Source: Polyangia bacterium
GTDB taxonomy: Bacteria > Myxococcota_A > Polyangia > Fen-1088
Assembly (NCBI GenBank): GCA_036268875.1
Contig: DATATI010000079.1
Coordinates: 204,618-268,617, forward strand
Length of the DNA: 64,000 nucleotides
Direction of reading: 5' to 3'
Positions 11,374 through 23,117 of this stretch are shown here, piece after piece (positions within the stretch are counted from its first letter, which is position 1; every line of letters begins with the position of its first letter). Below the pieces are notes generated by a model, which saw nothing but the letters and a program-made list of their open reading frames with translations, was not told the DNA's origin and made no database searches. Position numbers and translations under genes: made by a program.

Positions 11374-12590
11374 GTCGCGCCGCCGCCCTCCGCAGGTCAC
11401 TGTTTTGGGCCGGGCTCGGCGGGGTGGTCGCATCGTTGGGGGGCAGCGGCTGTCAGTCGGGCACGCCGGCCAGCACATGCTCGCTGGCCGAGGTGGCGTC
11501 CTACGCCGGCAGCCCCCTGATGTCGCTGGCCGACGCGCGCCTGGATCGCATCGGCGACGGGTTTCTCCTGCTGGGCGCGGACAAGGACGTCGTACGCTGG
11601 GTATCGATCGATGGCCAGCGCAACGCCGGCAAGGAGCAAAGCGCGGCGGTCCCCGCCGCCCGCAAACTGGGTCCCTGGTTCGCCGCCGCCGGCCGCAATA
11701 CCCCCGGTGACACGATCTTGATCGTCTACGGGACCGTGGCGGCGAACGGCACCGACCTGGACCTTATGGTGGTGGCCGCCGTCGCTGACGGTTCAGCGGC
11801 GCCTGGCCCTGCCGTCGCGGTGACGACCATCGTCGGAGGGGCAAAGATCGGCGCCGCGCCGCAGATCGCGCTTGGTACATCGCAGTCGGGAATGCGCGCG
11901 GGCCTGGCCTGGACCGCGCCCGGCAGCGACGCGCTGACCGCGCTGATGCTGGGCGGCGACGCTCAGGGGGTGGGCGCGTCGTTCCCGGTCGATACGGCCA
12001 CCGCTCGCGTCGGTTGCGTTGGTTTTGTGCCGGGCAAGGACGACCTTTCGCTGGCGTACTATCGCTATCAATCGGACAGCGACACCCAGCCCGTGTGGGT
12101 CATCGCCGAGACCCACGAGAGCGGAATGATCACCTCAACGCTGGCGCTTGATTTGCTCGATCAGTCGCCTTCGTGCCCGCTCTTGGTCAGCACCAGCGGT
12201 GGCTATGCTCTGGCCTGGCAAAATGCCGCCGGCAGCACTTTGGGCACCTATGTTTTTGTCGGTAACAGCTTCGCGGCTCACCTGTTCGCTGGCGCGGTCG
12301 AGTTCGGTGGGCCGACCCTGCAACCGCCCCTGGCGGGTCTGGGGCTGGCCGGCAATGACTTCGCGGTGGTCGTGGCGCGCGTCGGCGCCGGCCAAGTCTG
12401 GCGGGTCTCGGCCGAGGGTGCGCGCGTGTCCGGGGCGCTGGTCTTTCCGTCCGAAAGCGGGAACCTGGGGACCATCTCATCGGTGCCGGTGACGGGCGCG
12501 CTTTTCTCGACCTACGCCGACTATCCTGCCGGGGCGACTACCAGCGCTTCCTCGGGCCAACGTTATCTGGTTGAAACTACATGTCTTTAG
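11370..12590 (+). CDS. Predicted lipoprotein, beta-rich, unknown function
   Basis: A 406-residue secreted protein with a lipoprotein signal: basic n-region, hydrophobic core and a lipobox ending GGSGC28. The rest is rich in Gly, Ala and Val strands and looks like a repetitive beta-propeller or beta-sandwich (repeated patterns such as GLAW, LAYY and YALAWQN), a style common in myxobacterial cell-surface lipoproteins. I do not recognise a named family. The GTG start overlaps the secA stop (GTGA), which suggests translational coupling to secA. Anchoring is predicted at a lipid-modified Cys28, in the outer or inner membrane. Confidence 0.6.
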
Positions 12591-12637
12591 TCGGCTCGGG
12601 CGGCGCGTTGGAAGCGGCGTGCGCCGGTCTGGTTCGC

Positions 12638-12663
12638 GGAATAAGATCAATGACGGCCCGGTT
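12638..12663 (+). promoter_or_regulatory. SigR-type ECF promoter (GGAAT-N18-GTT)
   Basis: GGAAT at 12638-12642 is followed by exactly 18 bases and GTT at 12661-12663, 25 bases before the ATG of the ECF sigma gene. This matches the recalled consensus of SigR-group promoters and suggests the sigma factor transcribes its own operon. The match is short, so chance cannot be excluded. Confidence 0.5.
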
Positions 12664-12688
12664 GCATTGCATATAGGCGACCACCACC

Positions 12689-13338
<650 letters not shown>

Positions 13339-13342
<4 letters not shown>

Positions 13343-14112
13343 ACTGTCTGGAAGCCAAGCCCTTCGTGCAGGCCTACGTCGACGGCGAGTTGACCGGCAC
13401 GGAACGCGAGACCTTCCAGCGCCACCTGGTGACGTGCGACGCCTGCGGCCAGACCTGTCGCTTGCAGGCCCGATTCAAGGCGGCCGTTCGCGCCCACCTG
13501 CCTCGCCCGTCGGTGCCGCCCGAGCTGCGCGGCCGGCTGCGCCTTGCGCTGGGCGCGGCGCCGATCGCCCCGCGCCGCTGGCCCTGGCTGACCCACCCGC
13601 GGCTGGTGCCGGCGACGGTGGCGGCGGTGCTGCTCTTGGGAATCACCGGAACAGTTCGGCGCTCGCAGTCGATGGTGTTGCAGCAATCGCTGCGCAGCTA
13701 TCACGCCGAGATGCCGATGGACGTGACCGGTTCGGACTGCGGGTCGATCGCCTCCTGGTTCCGGGGGCGCGTGGATTTCCCGTTGCACGCGCCATCGCTG
13801 GGGGGGCAGGCGACGTGCAAGGGCGGGCGGCTGGTGAACGTCGGTGAGCGTCCGGCCGCTTATCTGGTCTATCAGATGGCGAACAACCATCGGGTGGCAT
13901 TCCTGGTGTTCGCTCCCGGTGACGAGAGCATCGAATCGCCGCACCATCGGGTCATCAACGGCCGCGAGGTTTACCTGGACGGCGGCCCGGGGACATCGAC
14001 GGCGGCGTACTGGGACCGCGGGATTGGCTATGTCGCCACCGCCGACGTGGACGAGGACGCCTTGACCCGTCTGGTGACCGCGGCGTTCGTGCCAGAAGCC
14101 CTGCCACGCTGA
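13339..14112 (+). CDS. Membrane-anchored zinc anti-sigma factor
   Basis: The N-terminus is a zinc anti-sigma (ZAS) domain: C3, H29-x3-C33-x2-C36 and a further C40. That motif binds zinc and holds the cognate sigma factor; oxidation of the cysteines releases it in the RsrA model. A transmembrane helix follows at about residues 92-110, and a periplasmic domain of about 140 residues with two cysteines completes the 257 residues. RsrA itself is soluble and near 105 residues, so the membrane anchor and periplasmic domain are an added feature. Start ATG overlaps the sigma stop codon. The signal may be envelope or redox stress; this is inference. Confidence 0.8.
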
Positions 14113-14183
14113 AGTCGTCCGCCAGATCGTGCGGAAAAGGCCTGCGCCCCGGCCCGGTGGTCCTCTGATAGGATACCGCCCCT

Positions 14184-14189
14184 AGGAGG
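14184..14189 (+). promoter_or_regulatory. Shine-Dalgarno deciding the FrzS-like start
   Basis: AGGAGG lies 6 bases before GTG 14196, a near-perfect ribosome-binding site. It confirms the GTG as the start of the FrzS-like gene. Confidence 0.8.
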
Positions 14190-14195
14190 CCCCGA

Positions 14196-16580
14196 GTGGA
14201 CCGAACGCTCCTTTGCATTGAACCCGATAGCGCCACGGTGGCGGAGATCCGTACCGCACTGTCCCCATACGGGTTCGTTGTGGAGAGCATCCCCACCGGC
14301 GAAGACGCTTTGGAATGGGGCCAGAACAACCTGCCGGCCCTGATCATCCTGTCCGTCGAGCCGCGCAAGGTCGGGTACGCGATCTGCAACAAGCTCAAGC
14401 GCAACGCCCGCTTGCGTGACGTGCCCCTGATCTTGATCTCCGGCGAGGAGACCCAGGCCACCTTCGAGCAGCACAAAAAGCTGAAGTCGCACGCCGACGA
14501 ATACTTGCTGAAGCCACTGGACACTCAGGAGCTGCTTTCCAAGGTCGACAAGCTGGTCCCTCTGGGCGCATCGGAGGTGCTGGAAGAGATCGAGGAAGCG
14601 GACTCCGGCGATATCATGCTGGCCGAAGAGGACGGCGACGAACTGGCGATGGAGATCAACCCGCCGGACGGCAACGGCACGGCGCGGTCTCAGCCGCCGC
14701 TGCCGCCCACCGATCACGAGATGCGGGCCGACACCTCCGAACAGGCAGTCCTGGAAGACGAGAACCCGTTCCGCACCGAAACGTTCGACCGCGAGACCCA
14801 GGCTGCCTTCGCCGCCCTGGAGAGCGCGGGGCCGTCCGAGAGGCTACCGGCGACCGGCGGTGGCGACGTGGTCGATCTGCAGTCGTTGTGGTCAGAGGTC
14901 GATCTGCCGCCGGTGATGGAGTGGGAGAAGGCGCCCAAGACCGAGCCGCCGGTGCCAACGCCCGCCGCGCTGAACGAAGACTCGCACGACACGATGGTGC
15001 CGCCGGGTCCGGACGAGATTCACTTCGACGAGGCACACGACACCGGGCGCAGCTTCGGCGGCTCGGGTGGGTTCTCATCCGGCATCGGCAACCCGCAGAT
15101 TCAAGAGCTGCAAGCGCGGGCGTCCGAAGCGCAGGCCAAAAGCGCCGAGCTGCAGTCGCGCATCGATTGGCTAGAAAATGAACGCCAGACACTGCGCAAG
15201 GAGATGGAAGAAGCGCGCGAGCGGTACACCCAGACCGCATCGTTTTCCAAGGAACGCGAGTTCCTTGGTCTGCGCGAGATCATCAACAAGAAAGAAAAAG
15301 ACATTCTGGATCTGCGCGACCAGCTTGACGCCAAGGAACGCCAGGTCCTGGATCACAAGGACAAGATCCGCGAGCTCGAGCGGGCGCGGCGCGATCTGGA
15401 AGAGAACACCCTGGGCTTCGAGCGCAGCCTGGTGGCGGCCAACGAGAAGGTCTCGGAGCTGTTGCAGGATCGGGATAAATCGGGCGAGCGCGAAAAAGGC
15501 TTCAAGGTTCGCCTCGACGACGCCCACGAGGAGCTGCGCAAATCGCGCGATGAGATCGAAGGCCTGCGCAAGCGGCTGACCCAGGACGACCAGCGGGCGC
15601 GCGCCGAGCTTGAACGCGTGCGGTCCGAGCTGGAGAACCGCATCGTCGAGGCCGACGAGCAGCACCGGCGCGAGCTGGCCCGGCTGGCCGACGAGCGCGC
15701 CACGGCCGAAGCGGCGACGGCTGCGTTGAACCAGGCCGAGGCGATTCGCCAGGAAGCCGCCCACCGCGGGGAGATCGAAGCCTTGCAGCGTCGGATGGCC
15801 GACGAGCAGAGCGCGTCAGGCGAGCGTCTGCAAAGCGAGGTGCAAAAGATCCGCCGCGATCAGGAGAAGGCCATCGCCGCCCTGCGCGACGAGCAGGCCA
15901 CGCAGCTGGCGTCCGAACGCCAGGCCTACGAGGCTCTGACCGAGGCCAAAGAGCGCGACCACCGCAACGAGATCTTGGGTATGCGGCGGCGCCACGAGGA
16001 AGAGCTGGCGGCCGCCGAGGAGCGCCGGCAACGCGACATCGCCGAGCAGGAAGCACGCCGTATCTCCGAGCTGGAGGTCGCCGAGGGCCGCCGCCGGGCC
16101 GAACTGGCCCAGCGCGACGAGGAGCAGCACAACCGCATCACCGAGATCGAGCGCCGCTACCTGACCGAGAAGACCGATCTCTCCGAACGCCACCGCGCCG
16201 AGCACGATCAAGCGGTGGGCCGGGCCGCCCGCGCCGAGGGCGAGCTGGCCGCGCGCATTCAGGAGCTGGATCAAGCGTATCGGCGCGTGGCCGGCATGGA
16301 AGCCGATCTGGACGCCGCGCGGGTGGAGCTGGGTAACCGCGAGGTGCGCCTGTCCCAGAACCGTGATCGCATCGCCGAGACGGAGGCGAAGATCACCGAC
16401 TACGAAGATCAGATCCTGCGCGCCTATCAGCGCATCCGCACCGACGAGAAGACCACCGAGAAGACCCGGCGCGCGCTGTCGGTGGCGCTGGCCTTGCTGG
16501 ACGAGCGCAGCGGCGGCGCGCCGGCGGCGGGACCGGGCGGGGGCAAGCCGGCCTCGGAAGATACGGACCTCAAGACTTGA
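14196..16580 (+). CDS. FrzS-like protein: pseudo-receiver plus long coiled coil
   Basis: A 794-residue protein with an N-terminal receiver-like domain (about 1-120), an acidic/Pro-rich linker (about 125-300) and a very long coiled coil (about 300-770) rich in Glu, Arg and Gln. The receiver recalls Myxococcus FrzS ([27 protein letters not shown]). The phospho-acceptor Asp is replaced by Ser53 (LSVEP) although the conserved Lys106 remains, so phosphorylation at the usual site is impossible; FrzS is likewise atypical. FrzS relocates between poles and acts in type IV pilus (S) motility with MglA. The gene follows a sigma/anti-sigma pair and precedes hflX. Polar-protein function is inferred from architecture. 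Confidence 0.75.
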   Translation: MDRTLLCIEPDSATVAEIRTALSPYGFVVESIPTGEDALEWGQNNLPALIILSVEPRKVGYAICNKLKRNARLRDVPLILISGEETQATFEQHKKLKSHADEYLLKPLDTQELLSKVDKLVPLGASEVLEEIEEADSGDIMLAEEDGDELAMEINPPDGNGTARSQPPLPPTDHEMRADTSEQAVLEDENPFRTETFDRETQAAFAALESAGPSERLPATGGGDVVDLQSLWSEVDLPPVMEWEKAPKTEPPVPTPAALNEDSHDTMVPPGPDEIHFDEAHDTGRSFGGSGGFSSGIGNPQIQELQARASEAQAKSAELQSRIDWLENERQTLRKEMEEARERYTQTASFSKEREFLGLREIINKKEKDILDLRDQLDAKERQVLDHKDKIRELERARRDLEENTLGFERSLVAANEKVSELLQDRDKSGEREKGFKVRLDDAHEELRKSRDEIEGLRKRLTQDDQRARAELERVRSELENRIVEADEQHRRELARLADERATAEAATAALNQAEAIRQEAAHRGEIEALQRRMADEQSASGERLQSEVQKIRRDQEKAIAALRDEQATQLASERQAYEALTEAKERDHRNEILGMRRRHEEELAAAEERRQRDIAEQEARRISELEVAEGRRRAELAQRDEEQHNRITEIERRYLTEKTDLSERHRAEHDQAVGRAARAEGELAARIQELDQAYRRVAGMEADLDAARVELGNREVRLSQNRDRIAETEAKITDYEDQILRAYQRIRTDEKTTEKTRRALSVALALLDERSGGAPAAGPGGGKPASEDTDLKT

Positions 16581-16629
16581 TCAGGCACGGCAGCAACGGC
16601 GGCACCATCGCCGCCTCGGCGGCAACCGT

Positions 16630-18298
<1,669 letters not shown>

Positions 18299-18318
<20 letters not shown>

Positions 18319-18955
18319 CCGTCGGCACCGCCACCGACGGCGGCAGCTTGTACAAAGCCAGCGCCCGTGCCCCGAAGGCCAGCGCGTAGCCTGCGATGAC
18401 ATCGACGATGAAGTGCTGCTTGGTGGTCAGGGTCGACAGCGCCAGGAGCGCTCCCATCACCACCGTCACCACGCCCAAGCGCGGGCGATCGCGGCACAGC
18501 AGGAACGCCAGCGTCGACGTCTGAGCCACGTGCAGCGACGGAAAGACGTTGCCGGGCCGATCGACCCTTTGCACCCAGGCCATGAACGCCGCCGACAGAT
18601 CGGGGTAGGGCGGGTGCAAGACCGGGCGCGGGTACTCGGCCCGGATCAGCAGGTGGCAGATCGCGCCGACGATCATCACCGCCACCACTGACAAAAGGCC
18701 GCGGTTGAAAAGCCGCCGCGAACGAAAGCTGACGATGCAGATGATGAAGATGCCGGCGTAAAACGGCAGATAGAACCACGACGTCCACGGCCAGAAGGGA
18801 ATGGCGTCATCAAGGCGGGTGCGCAGCATCTCCGTCGAGCGCGGGAAGCTGGCGTGCCCGATGCCGAAGTAGACCAGCGATTGCACCGCCGCCATGCCGA
18901 GGCCGCGCGTCCAGCGATAGAACGCGGTGGTGCGATCGTCGACGGCGGCGGTCAT
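18299..18955 (-). CDS. PAP2-superfamily membrane phosphatase/transferase
   Basis: A 218-residue polytopic membrane protein with a divergent PAP2 signature: a basic segment [15 protein letters not shown] in place of the canonical PSGH, and [13 protein letters not shown] with the catalytic His and Asp. PSLH and a TKQH spacing recall the lipid phosphatase/inositol-phosphorylceramide synthase branch rather than type I phosphatidate phosphatases. The probable substrate is a lipid phosphate or a lipid head-group. It is the last gene of a minus-strand run (mutase, zinc protein, RlmI). ATG 18955 was chosen; longer open frame upstream overlaps the methyltransferase. Convergent overlap with hflX at the 3' end. 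Confidence 0.75.
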
Positions 18956-18974
18956 GACGGCGATTTGCCGCGCA

Positions 18975-20204
18975 TCATAACCGGCCGACGGCGAACTTAA
19001 GATAACCGCCTTCCGGAAAGTGCGGCACCACCGGGTGGTCGGCGGCGGCGCCGTGGAACGAATCCAGCACGAAGCGCCGGCCGGCGTCACGGGCGCCTTC
19101 TGTGACCGTGCCCAGGAAGGCGGCTTTGTCGACGTGGCTGGAACAGGAGGCAACACAGAAAATTCCACCCGGCGCCGTCACCGCCGCCGCCATTCGGTGC
19201 AGCCGGCGATAGGCGCCCAGCGCCTTGGGCAAAGAACGGCTGCTGGGCGCGAAGCTGGGCGGATCGGAGATGACCAGCTCCCATTGCCGGCCGGCGCGGG
19301 CGGCGCTTTCCAGGAAGACGAAGGCGTCCTCGGCGGCGAACGTGGCGCGGTCGATATCGAACCCGTTGCGTTGAAAGTTGCGGCGGGCGGCGGCGATGGC
19401 TTGCCGGCCGACGTCGACGGTGGTGGTGTCGCGCGCTCCGCCGGCGGCGGCGTAGATGGAAAAGCCGCCGGTGTACCCGAACAGGTTCAAGACGCGGCGG
19501 CCGTCGGCCAGCGTACGCACCAGCGCGCGGTTGTCGCGCTGATCGAGGAAAAGCCCACCTTTTTGGCCGTGGGCGAGATCGACGCCGAAGAGTAGATCAT
19601 TTTCGCGCACCACGGTCTCGTCGCCTGGGAGCTGGCCGCGCAAGGCGATCGCGGCTTCGCCGGCGTCAGTCTGGTCGTTGCTTTTGTCGCCGCTCTTGTC
19701 GCCGCCGCGTGGACCGCGCCGGCGTTCAATGACGGCGCCAAGCTCGATCCCTTGCGCGCGGGCGGCGGTCTCCAGCACCGCCGGCAAATTCCGATAGAAC
19801 GCCTGCGCGCCGCCGCCGTCGAAACGCAGCGCCACAGCGTCGCCATACAAATCGGCGTGCACGCCGGGAAGGCCATCGGCCTCGCCGTGGATCCAACGGA
19901 AGGCGTCAGTGCGCGCGCGATCGATCACCGCCAGCCGTCGCGCCAGCGCGTCAGCCACGCGTTTGTCGACGGCGGCCAGCAGATCGCCGACGCGCGGTTC
20001 GGCGACCAGAATGCGCACGGCGATGGGTGAGGCGCTGTCCCAGAAGCCGCGCGCCAGCGGCCGGCCACTGGGCGCCAGCACCTCGACGATGGCGCCGTCG
20101 GGCAGCGGCGGCGACGGGCGAAGGGCGTCGCGATAAAGCCACGGGTGACCCTGGGCAATGGCGCGCGCCAGGTTCTTGCGCAACCTGAGCTGCGCGGCAG
20201 CCAT
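18975..20204 (-). CDS. rlmI: RlmI-like 23S rRNA cytosine-5 methyltransferase
   Basis: A SAM-dependent methyltransferase of 409 residues. A PUA-like N-terminal domain (RLRKNLARAIAQGHPWLY) is followed by an RNA-binding region with a low-complexity GDKSGDKSND insert, then a Rossmann MTase domain with motif I LNLFGYTGGFSIYAAAG and the SAM-binding DPPSFA motif IV and a catalytic-Cys region CVASCSSHVD. RlmI methylates C1962 in 23S rRNA in E. coli. The start ATG 20204 sits four bases after the stop of the preceding zinc protein gene (20209), so they are co-transcribed. Other class I RNA cytosine methyltransferases such as RlmI/RlmK cannot be excluded. Confidence 0.85.
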   Translation of the reverse strand: MAAAQLRLRKNLARAIAQGHPWLYRDALRPSPPLPDGAIVEVLAPSGRPLARGFWDSASPIAVRILVAEPRVGDLLAAVDKRVADALARRLAVIDRARTDAFRWIHGEADGLPGVHADLYGDAVALRFDGGGAQAFYRNLPAVLETAARAQGIELGAVIERRRGPRGGDKSGDKSNDQTDAGEAAIALRGQLPGDETVVRENDLLFGVDLAHGQKGGLFLDQRDNRALVRTLADGRRVLNLFGYTGGFSIYAAAGGARDTTTVDVGRQAIAAARRNFQRNGFDIDRATFAAEDAFVFLESAARAGRQWELVISDPPSFAPSSRSLPKALGAYRRLHRMAAAVTAPGGIFCVASCSSHVDKAAFLGTVTEGARDAGRRFVLDSFHGAAADHPVVPHFPEGGYLKFAVGRL

Positions 20205-20208
20205 CGGG

Positions 20209-20715
20209 TCAGGCGCCGGGCTTGTCGGGCGGGCGATCGGAGATGGGGACGTTGGCGGCGAAGTGCGGGCGCTCCAGCGTCGACGTGGCTTTGGCGCAGG
20301 CAAGGACGCGCACGCCCGAAGGGAAGGCGATCTCCACCTTGCCGGGGCCGGGGCTGGCAGTGACCACGCCGGTGCCGAACGTCGGATGGGTGACCCGTTC
20401 GCCGGCGGCGAAGCCTTCCTTGGCGGTATAACCGCGCGGCGGCTTCGACGGATCGAACGCCGGCACCACGAGCGGCGCCACCGGCCCGCTGGAGCGACGC
20501 ATGCGCCGCGGGGCCGAGCGGCGCGCCGATTCTCCGCCGCTGCCGCTGCTCACCGCCACCTCGCCGTTTTCGGTGCGATAAAGGTGGTGCCCGCCGCAGC
20601 GCTTGCACACCACCTTGGCGATCTTTTCGCCCATCTTGGCCATTACCACGTGCCACACCTGGCCGCAGCGTCCACACAGTGCCTCGATGTCCTCACCAAC
20701 CGCCGGGGTCGTCAT
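20209..20715 (-). CDS. Zinc-ribbon protein with CarD/Tudor-like C-terminal domain
   Basis: A 168-residue protein with two CxxC pairs (C14-x2-C17 and C37-x2-C40) at the N-terminus forming a zinc ribbon, a low-complexity Arg/Ser linker, and a C-terminal small beta-barrel domain (GERVTHPTFGTGVV, VEIAFPSGVRVLAC). The C-terminal module recalls the SH3/Tudor fold of CarD or the UvrD C-terminal region, which bind RNA polymerase or DNA. A transcription or DNA-repair accessory role is plausible, but I know no named member. It sits between the mutase gene and rlmI in one minus-strand run. ATG start with no strong ribosome-binding site. Confidence 0.6.
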   Translation of the reverse strand: MTTPAVGEDIEALCGRCGQVWHVVMAKMGEKIAKVVCKRCGGHHLYRTENGEVAVSSGSGGESARRSAPRRMRRSSGPVAPLVVPAFDPSKPPRGYTAKEGFAAGERVTHPTFGTGVVTASPGPGKVEIAFPSGVRVLACAKATSTLERPHFAANVPISDRPPDKPGA

Positions 20716-20753
20716 GCGTTCCTCTCGTTGCTCGGGCTCGTCAACATTGGCGC

Positions 20754-22391
20754 CTAAAGATGCGCCGGATCTCGGTACTCACCAAACACTTCTCGAAAGA
20801 CCTGACAGATTTCGCCCAGGGTGGCGTCACGACGGGCCGCCTCCAGCACCGCCTCCATGACGTTCGCGGTGCCGCGGCAGGCGCGGCGCACGCCGTCCAG
20901 ACCGACTTTCGCCGCGGCGCCGTCGCGCGCAGCGCGGACGGCGCGCGTGCGGAGGATCTGTTCGCGTTCGGGACCGTCGTCGATTTTCAGCGTGGGGACG
21001 GTCTCGGCGCCGCCCGTGACAAAGCGGTTGACGCCGACGACGGTGCGCGCGCCGCTGTCCACCGCGCGCTGAAACGCATACGCCGAGTTGGCGATTTCGC
21101 GCTGCGGATAGCCCTCCTCGACGGCGGCCACGATGCCGCCCATTTGATCGATGCGCTCGATGATGCGCAGGGCCTCCGCCTCCATCCGGTCGGTCAGCTC
21201 CTCGAGGAAATAGCTGCCGCCCAGCGGATCGGCGATGTCGGCCAGGCCTGATTCCTCGGCAATGATCTGCTGCGTGCGCAGGGCCAGCGTGGCGGCTTGT
21301 TCCGTGGGCAGGGCGTATGTTTCGTCAAAGCTGTTGGTGTGCAGCGACTGGGTCCCGCCCAGGACTGCGGCCAGCGCTTGCAGCGTCGTGCGCACGACGT
21401 TGTTCAGCGGCTGCTGCGCCATCAGCGACACGCCGGCCGTCTGGGCGTGCGTACGCAGCATCCAAGAGCGCGGGTTGGTGGCGCCGAAGCGATCGCGCAT
21501 CAGGCGTGCCCACATCCGTCGGGCGGCGCGGAACTTGGCGATCTCCTCGAACAGATCGGTGTGCACGTCCCAGACGAACGACAGTCGCGGGGCGAAGGCG
21601 TCGACGGCCAACCCGGCGTCGATGCCCAGTTGCACATACCCGATGCCGTCGGCGATGGTGAAGGCCAGCTCTTGCACCGCGGTCGCGCCGGCCTCGCGGA
21701 TGTGATAGCCGCTGACGCTGATGGTGTTCCAGCGCGGCATGTGGACCGTGCAGTAGACCAGCATGTCGCCGATGATCCGCATGTGCGGGCGGATGTCGCA
21801 GATCCATTCCTTCTGGGCGATGAACTCCTTCAGCATGTCGTTCTGGATGGTGCCGGCCAGCTGCGCGGGGGCCACGTCACGCCGTTCGGCGGCCACGACA
21901 TAAAACGCCAGCAGCACCACCGCCGGCGCATTGATGGTCATCGACGTGGTGACCTGGTCGAGCGGGATGCCCTCGAAGAGGTGTTCCATGTCGGCCACCG
22001 TCGCCACGGCGACGCCTTCGCGTCCGACCTCGCCGCGCGAGCGTGGATCGTCGGGATCGAACCCCATCAGCGTCGGCATGTCGAACGCTGTTGAGAGGCC
22101 GGTCTGGCCGTGCTCGAGCAGAAATTTGAACCGGCGGTTGGTGTCGGCCGGCGTGCCGAATCCGGAGAACATCCGCATTGTCCACGGTTTGCCCCGGTAC
22201 ATGGTGGCATGCGGCCCGCGGGTGAAAGGGAACTGGCCCGGATCGCCGAGGGCCGCCTCGTACGACCACCCGGGCGGCCGTTCATTCGGGCCGTACACCG
22301 CCTTCAACGGCAGGCCCGACATGGTGCGCGCGCCGTCGGTATCGGACTCGGCCGCCGGGACGGGCGCCGCATTTTTGGCGACTGACGACAT
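20754..22391 (-). CDS. Acyl-CoA mutase large subunit, isobutyryl-CoA-type residues
   Basis: A 545-residue adenosylcobalamin-dependent mutase catalytic subunit of the methylmalonyl-CoA mutase family, a (beta/alpha)8 barrel. The [11 protein letters not shown] and [17 protein letters not shown] regions match the family, and the cobalamin-binding (DxHxxG) domain is absent, so a separate small subunit must exist outside this window. At the two specificity positions it has F75 and Q193, spaced 118 residues apart, exactly as Phe80/Gln198 in isobutyryl-CoA mutase and unlike Tyr89/Arg207 in methylmalonyl-CoA mutase. It therefore probably isomerises isobutyryl-CoA and n-butyryl-CoA. It heads a minus-strand run with the zinc protein. 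ATG 22391 start; residues 1-40 are low complexity. Confidence 0.9.
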   Translation of the reverse strand: MSSVAKNAAPVPAAESDTDGARTMSGLPLKAVYGPNERPPGWSYEAALGDPGQFPFTRGPHATMYRGKPWTMRMFSGFGTPADTNRRFKFLLEHGQTGLSTAFDMPTLMGFDPDDPRSRGEVGREGVAVATVADMEHLFEGIPLDQVTTSMTINAPAVVLLAFYVVAAERRDVAPAQLAGTIQNDMLKEFIAQKEWICDIRPHMRIIGDMLVYCTVHMPRWNTISVSGYHIREAGATAVQELAFTIADGIGYVQLGIDAGLAVDAFAPRLSFVWDVHTDLFEEIAKFRAARRMWARLMRDRFGATNPRSWMLRTHAQTAGVSLMAQQPLNNVVRTTLQALAAVLGGTQSLHTNSFDETYALPTEQAATLALRTQQIIAEESGLADIADPLGGSYFLEELTDRMEAEALRIIERIDQMGGIVAAVEEGYPQREIANSAYAFQRAVDSGARTVVGVNRFVTGGAETVPTLKIDDGPEREQILRTRAVRAARDGAAAKVGLDGVRRACRGTANVMEAVLEAARRDATLGEICQVFREVFGEYRDPAHL

Positions 22392-22446
22392 GGCGTCCCT
22401 GCCAGTTCAAGTTTACTCTGGAAAACCGGAGTGGGGAGTCAGATTG

Positions 22447-23109
22447 ATGCCGCGTTTTTCCCTGCTGCTCTTCGATCTCGACGGCACGCTGGTTGACACC
22501 GCCGAGGACATCGCCACTGCCTTGAACGCCACGCTGGCCGAAGCCGGGGTTGCACCCTTGCCGACGGAACGGGTGATCGGATTCATCGGCAACGGCGCCA
22601 CCCGATTGATCGAGCGCGCGCTGCCTGCGGAAGCGGCGGGGAAATTGACGCCGGCCGCGCTGGTGCCGCGGTTCAAGGCGCACTATGCCGCCCACGTCTG
22701 CCAGCGCTCGCGGGTCTATCCGGGCGTGGTTGAACTGCTGGGGCGCGCCGCCGCGGCGGGCATCCCATTGGCGGTGCTGACGAACAAACCGGGAGACCTG
22801 GCGCGGGCGCTGCTTGCCGCGCTGGGGATCGGGGAATGGTTTCGCCACATCATCGGCGACGGCGACGGCTTCGCGCGCAAGCCGGCACCCGAGGCCGTTC
22901 ACTGGTTATGCACCCAGCACCAGTTGCCACCGTCGTCCGCGCTGTTCGTCGGTGATGGTGTTCCCGATGTGCAGGTGGCTCGCGCTGCGGGGTGTTCAGT
23001 GGCGGCCGCGACGTGGGGCTACTCGGCGCGAGAAGCGTTGGCCGCCGAAGCCCCCACCTTCGTCGTCGACGACCTCACCGCCGTCGCTGCGTTGTTGTTT
23101 GACCGCTAG
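22447..23109 (+). CDS. gph: Phosphoglycolate phosphatase (HAD)
   Basis: A 220-residue HAD hydrolase with motif I FDLDGTLVDT (residues 9-18), motif II TNKP, and motif III/IV FARKPAPE and GDGVPDVQVA. The helical cap and sequence match the phosphoglycolate phosphatase group, which removes phosphate from 2-phosphoglycolate arising from DNA repair or oxidative damage. Start ATG at 22447 with a GGGAG ribosome-binding site 8 bases upstream; the longer open frame upstream overlaps the divergent mutase. It lies divergently from the mutase gene and converges with lon. Other HAD phosphatases with the same motifs are possible. Confidence 0.8.
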   Translation: MPRFSLLLFDLDGTLVDTAEDIATALNATLAEAGVAPLPTERVIGFIGNGATRLIERALPAEAAGKLTPAALVPRFKAHYAAHVCQRSRVYPGVVELLGRAAAAGIPLAVLTNKPGDLARALLAALGIGEWFRHIIGDGDGFARKPAPEAVHWLCTQHQLPPSSALFVGDGVPDVQVARAAGCSVAAATWGYSAREALAAEAPTFVVDDLTAVAALLFDR

Positions 23110-23117
23110 CCCGTGCG

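Noticed and set aside
20754..22391. Small B12-binding subunit of the acyl-CoA mutase in the window
   Set aside because: No DxHxxG-containing B12-binding gene was seen near the mutase; the small subunit must be encoded elsewhere.
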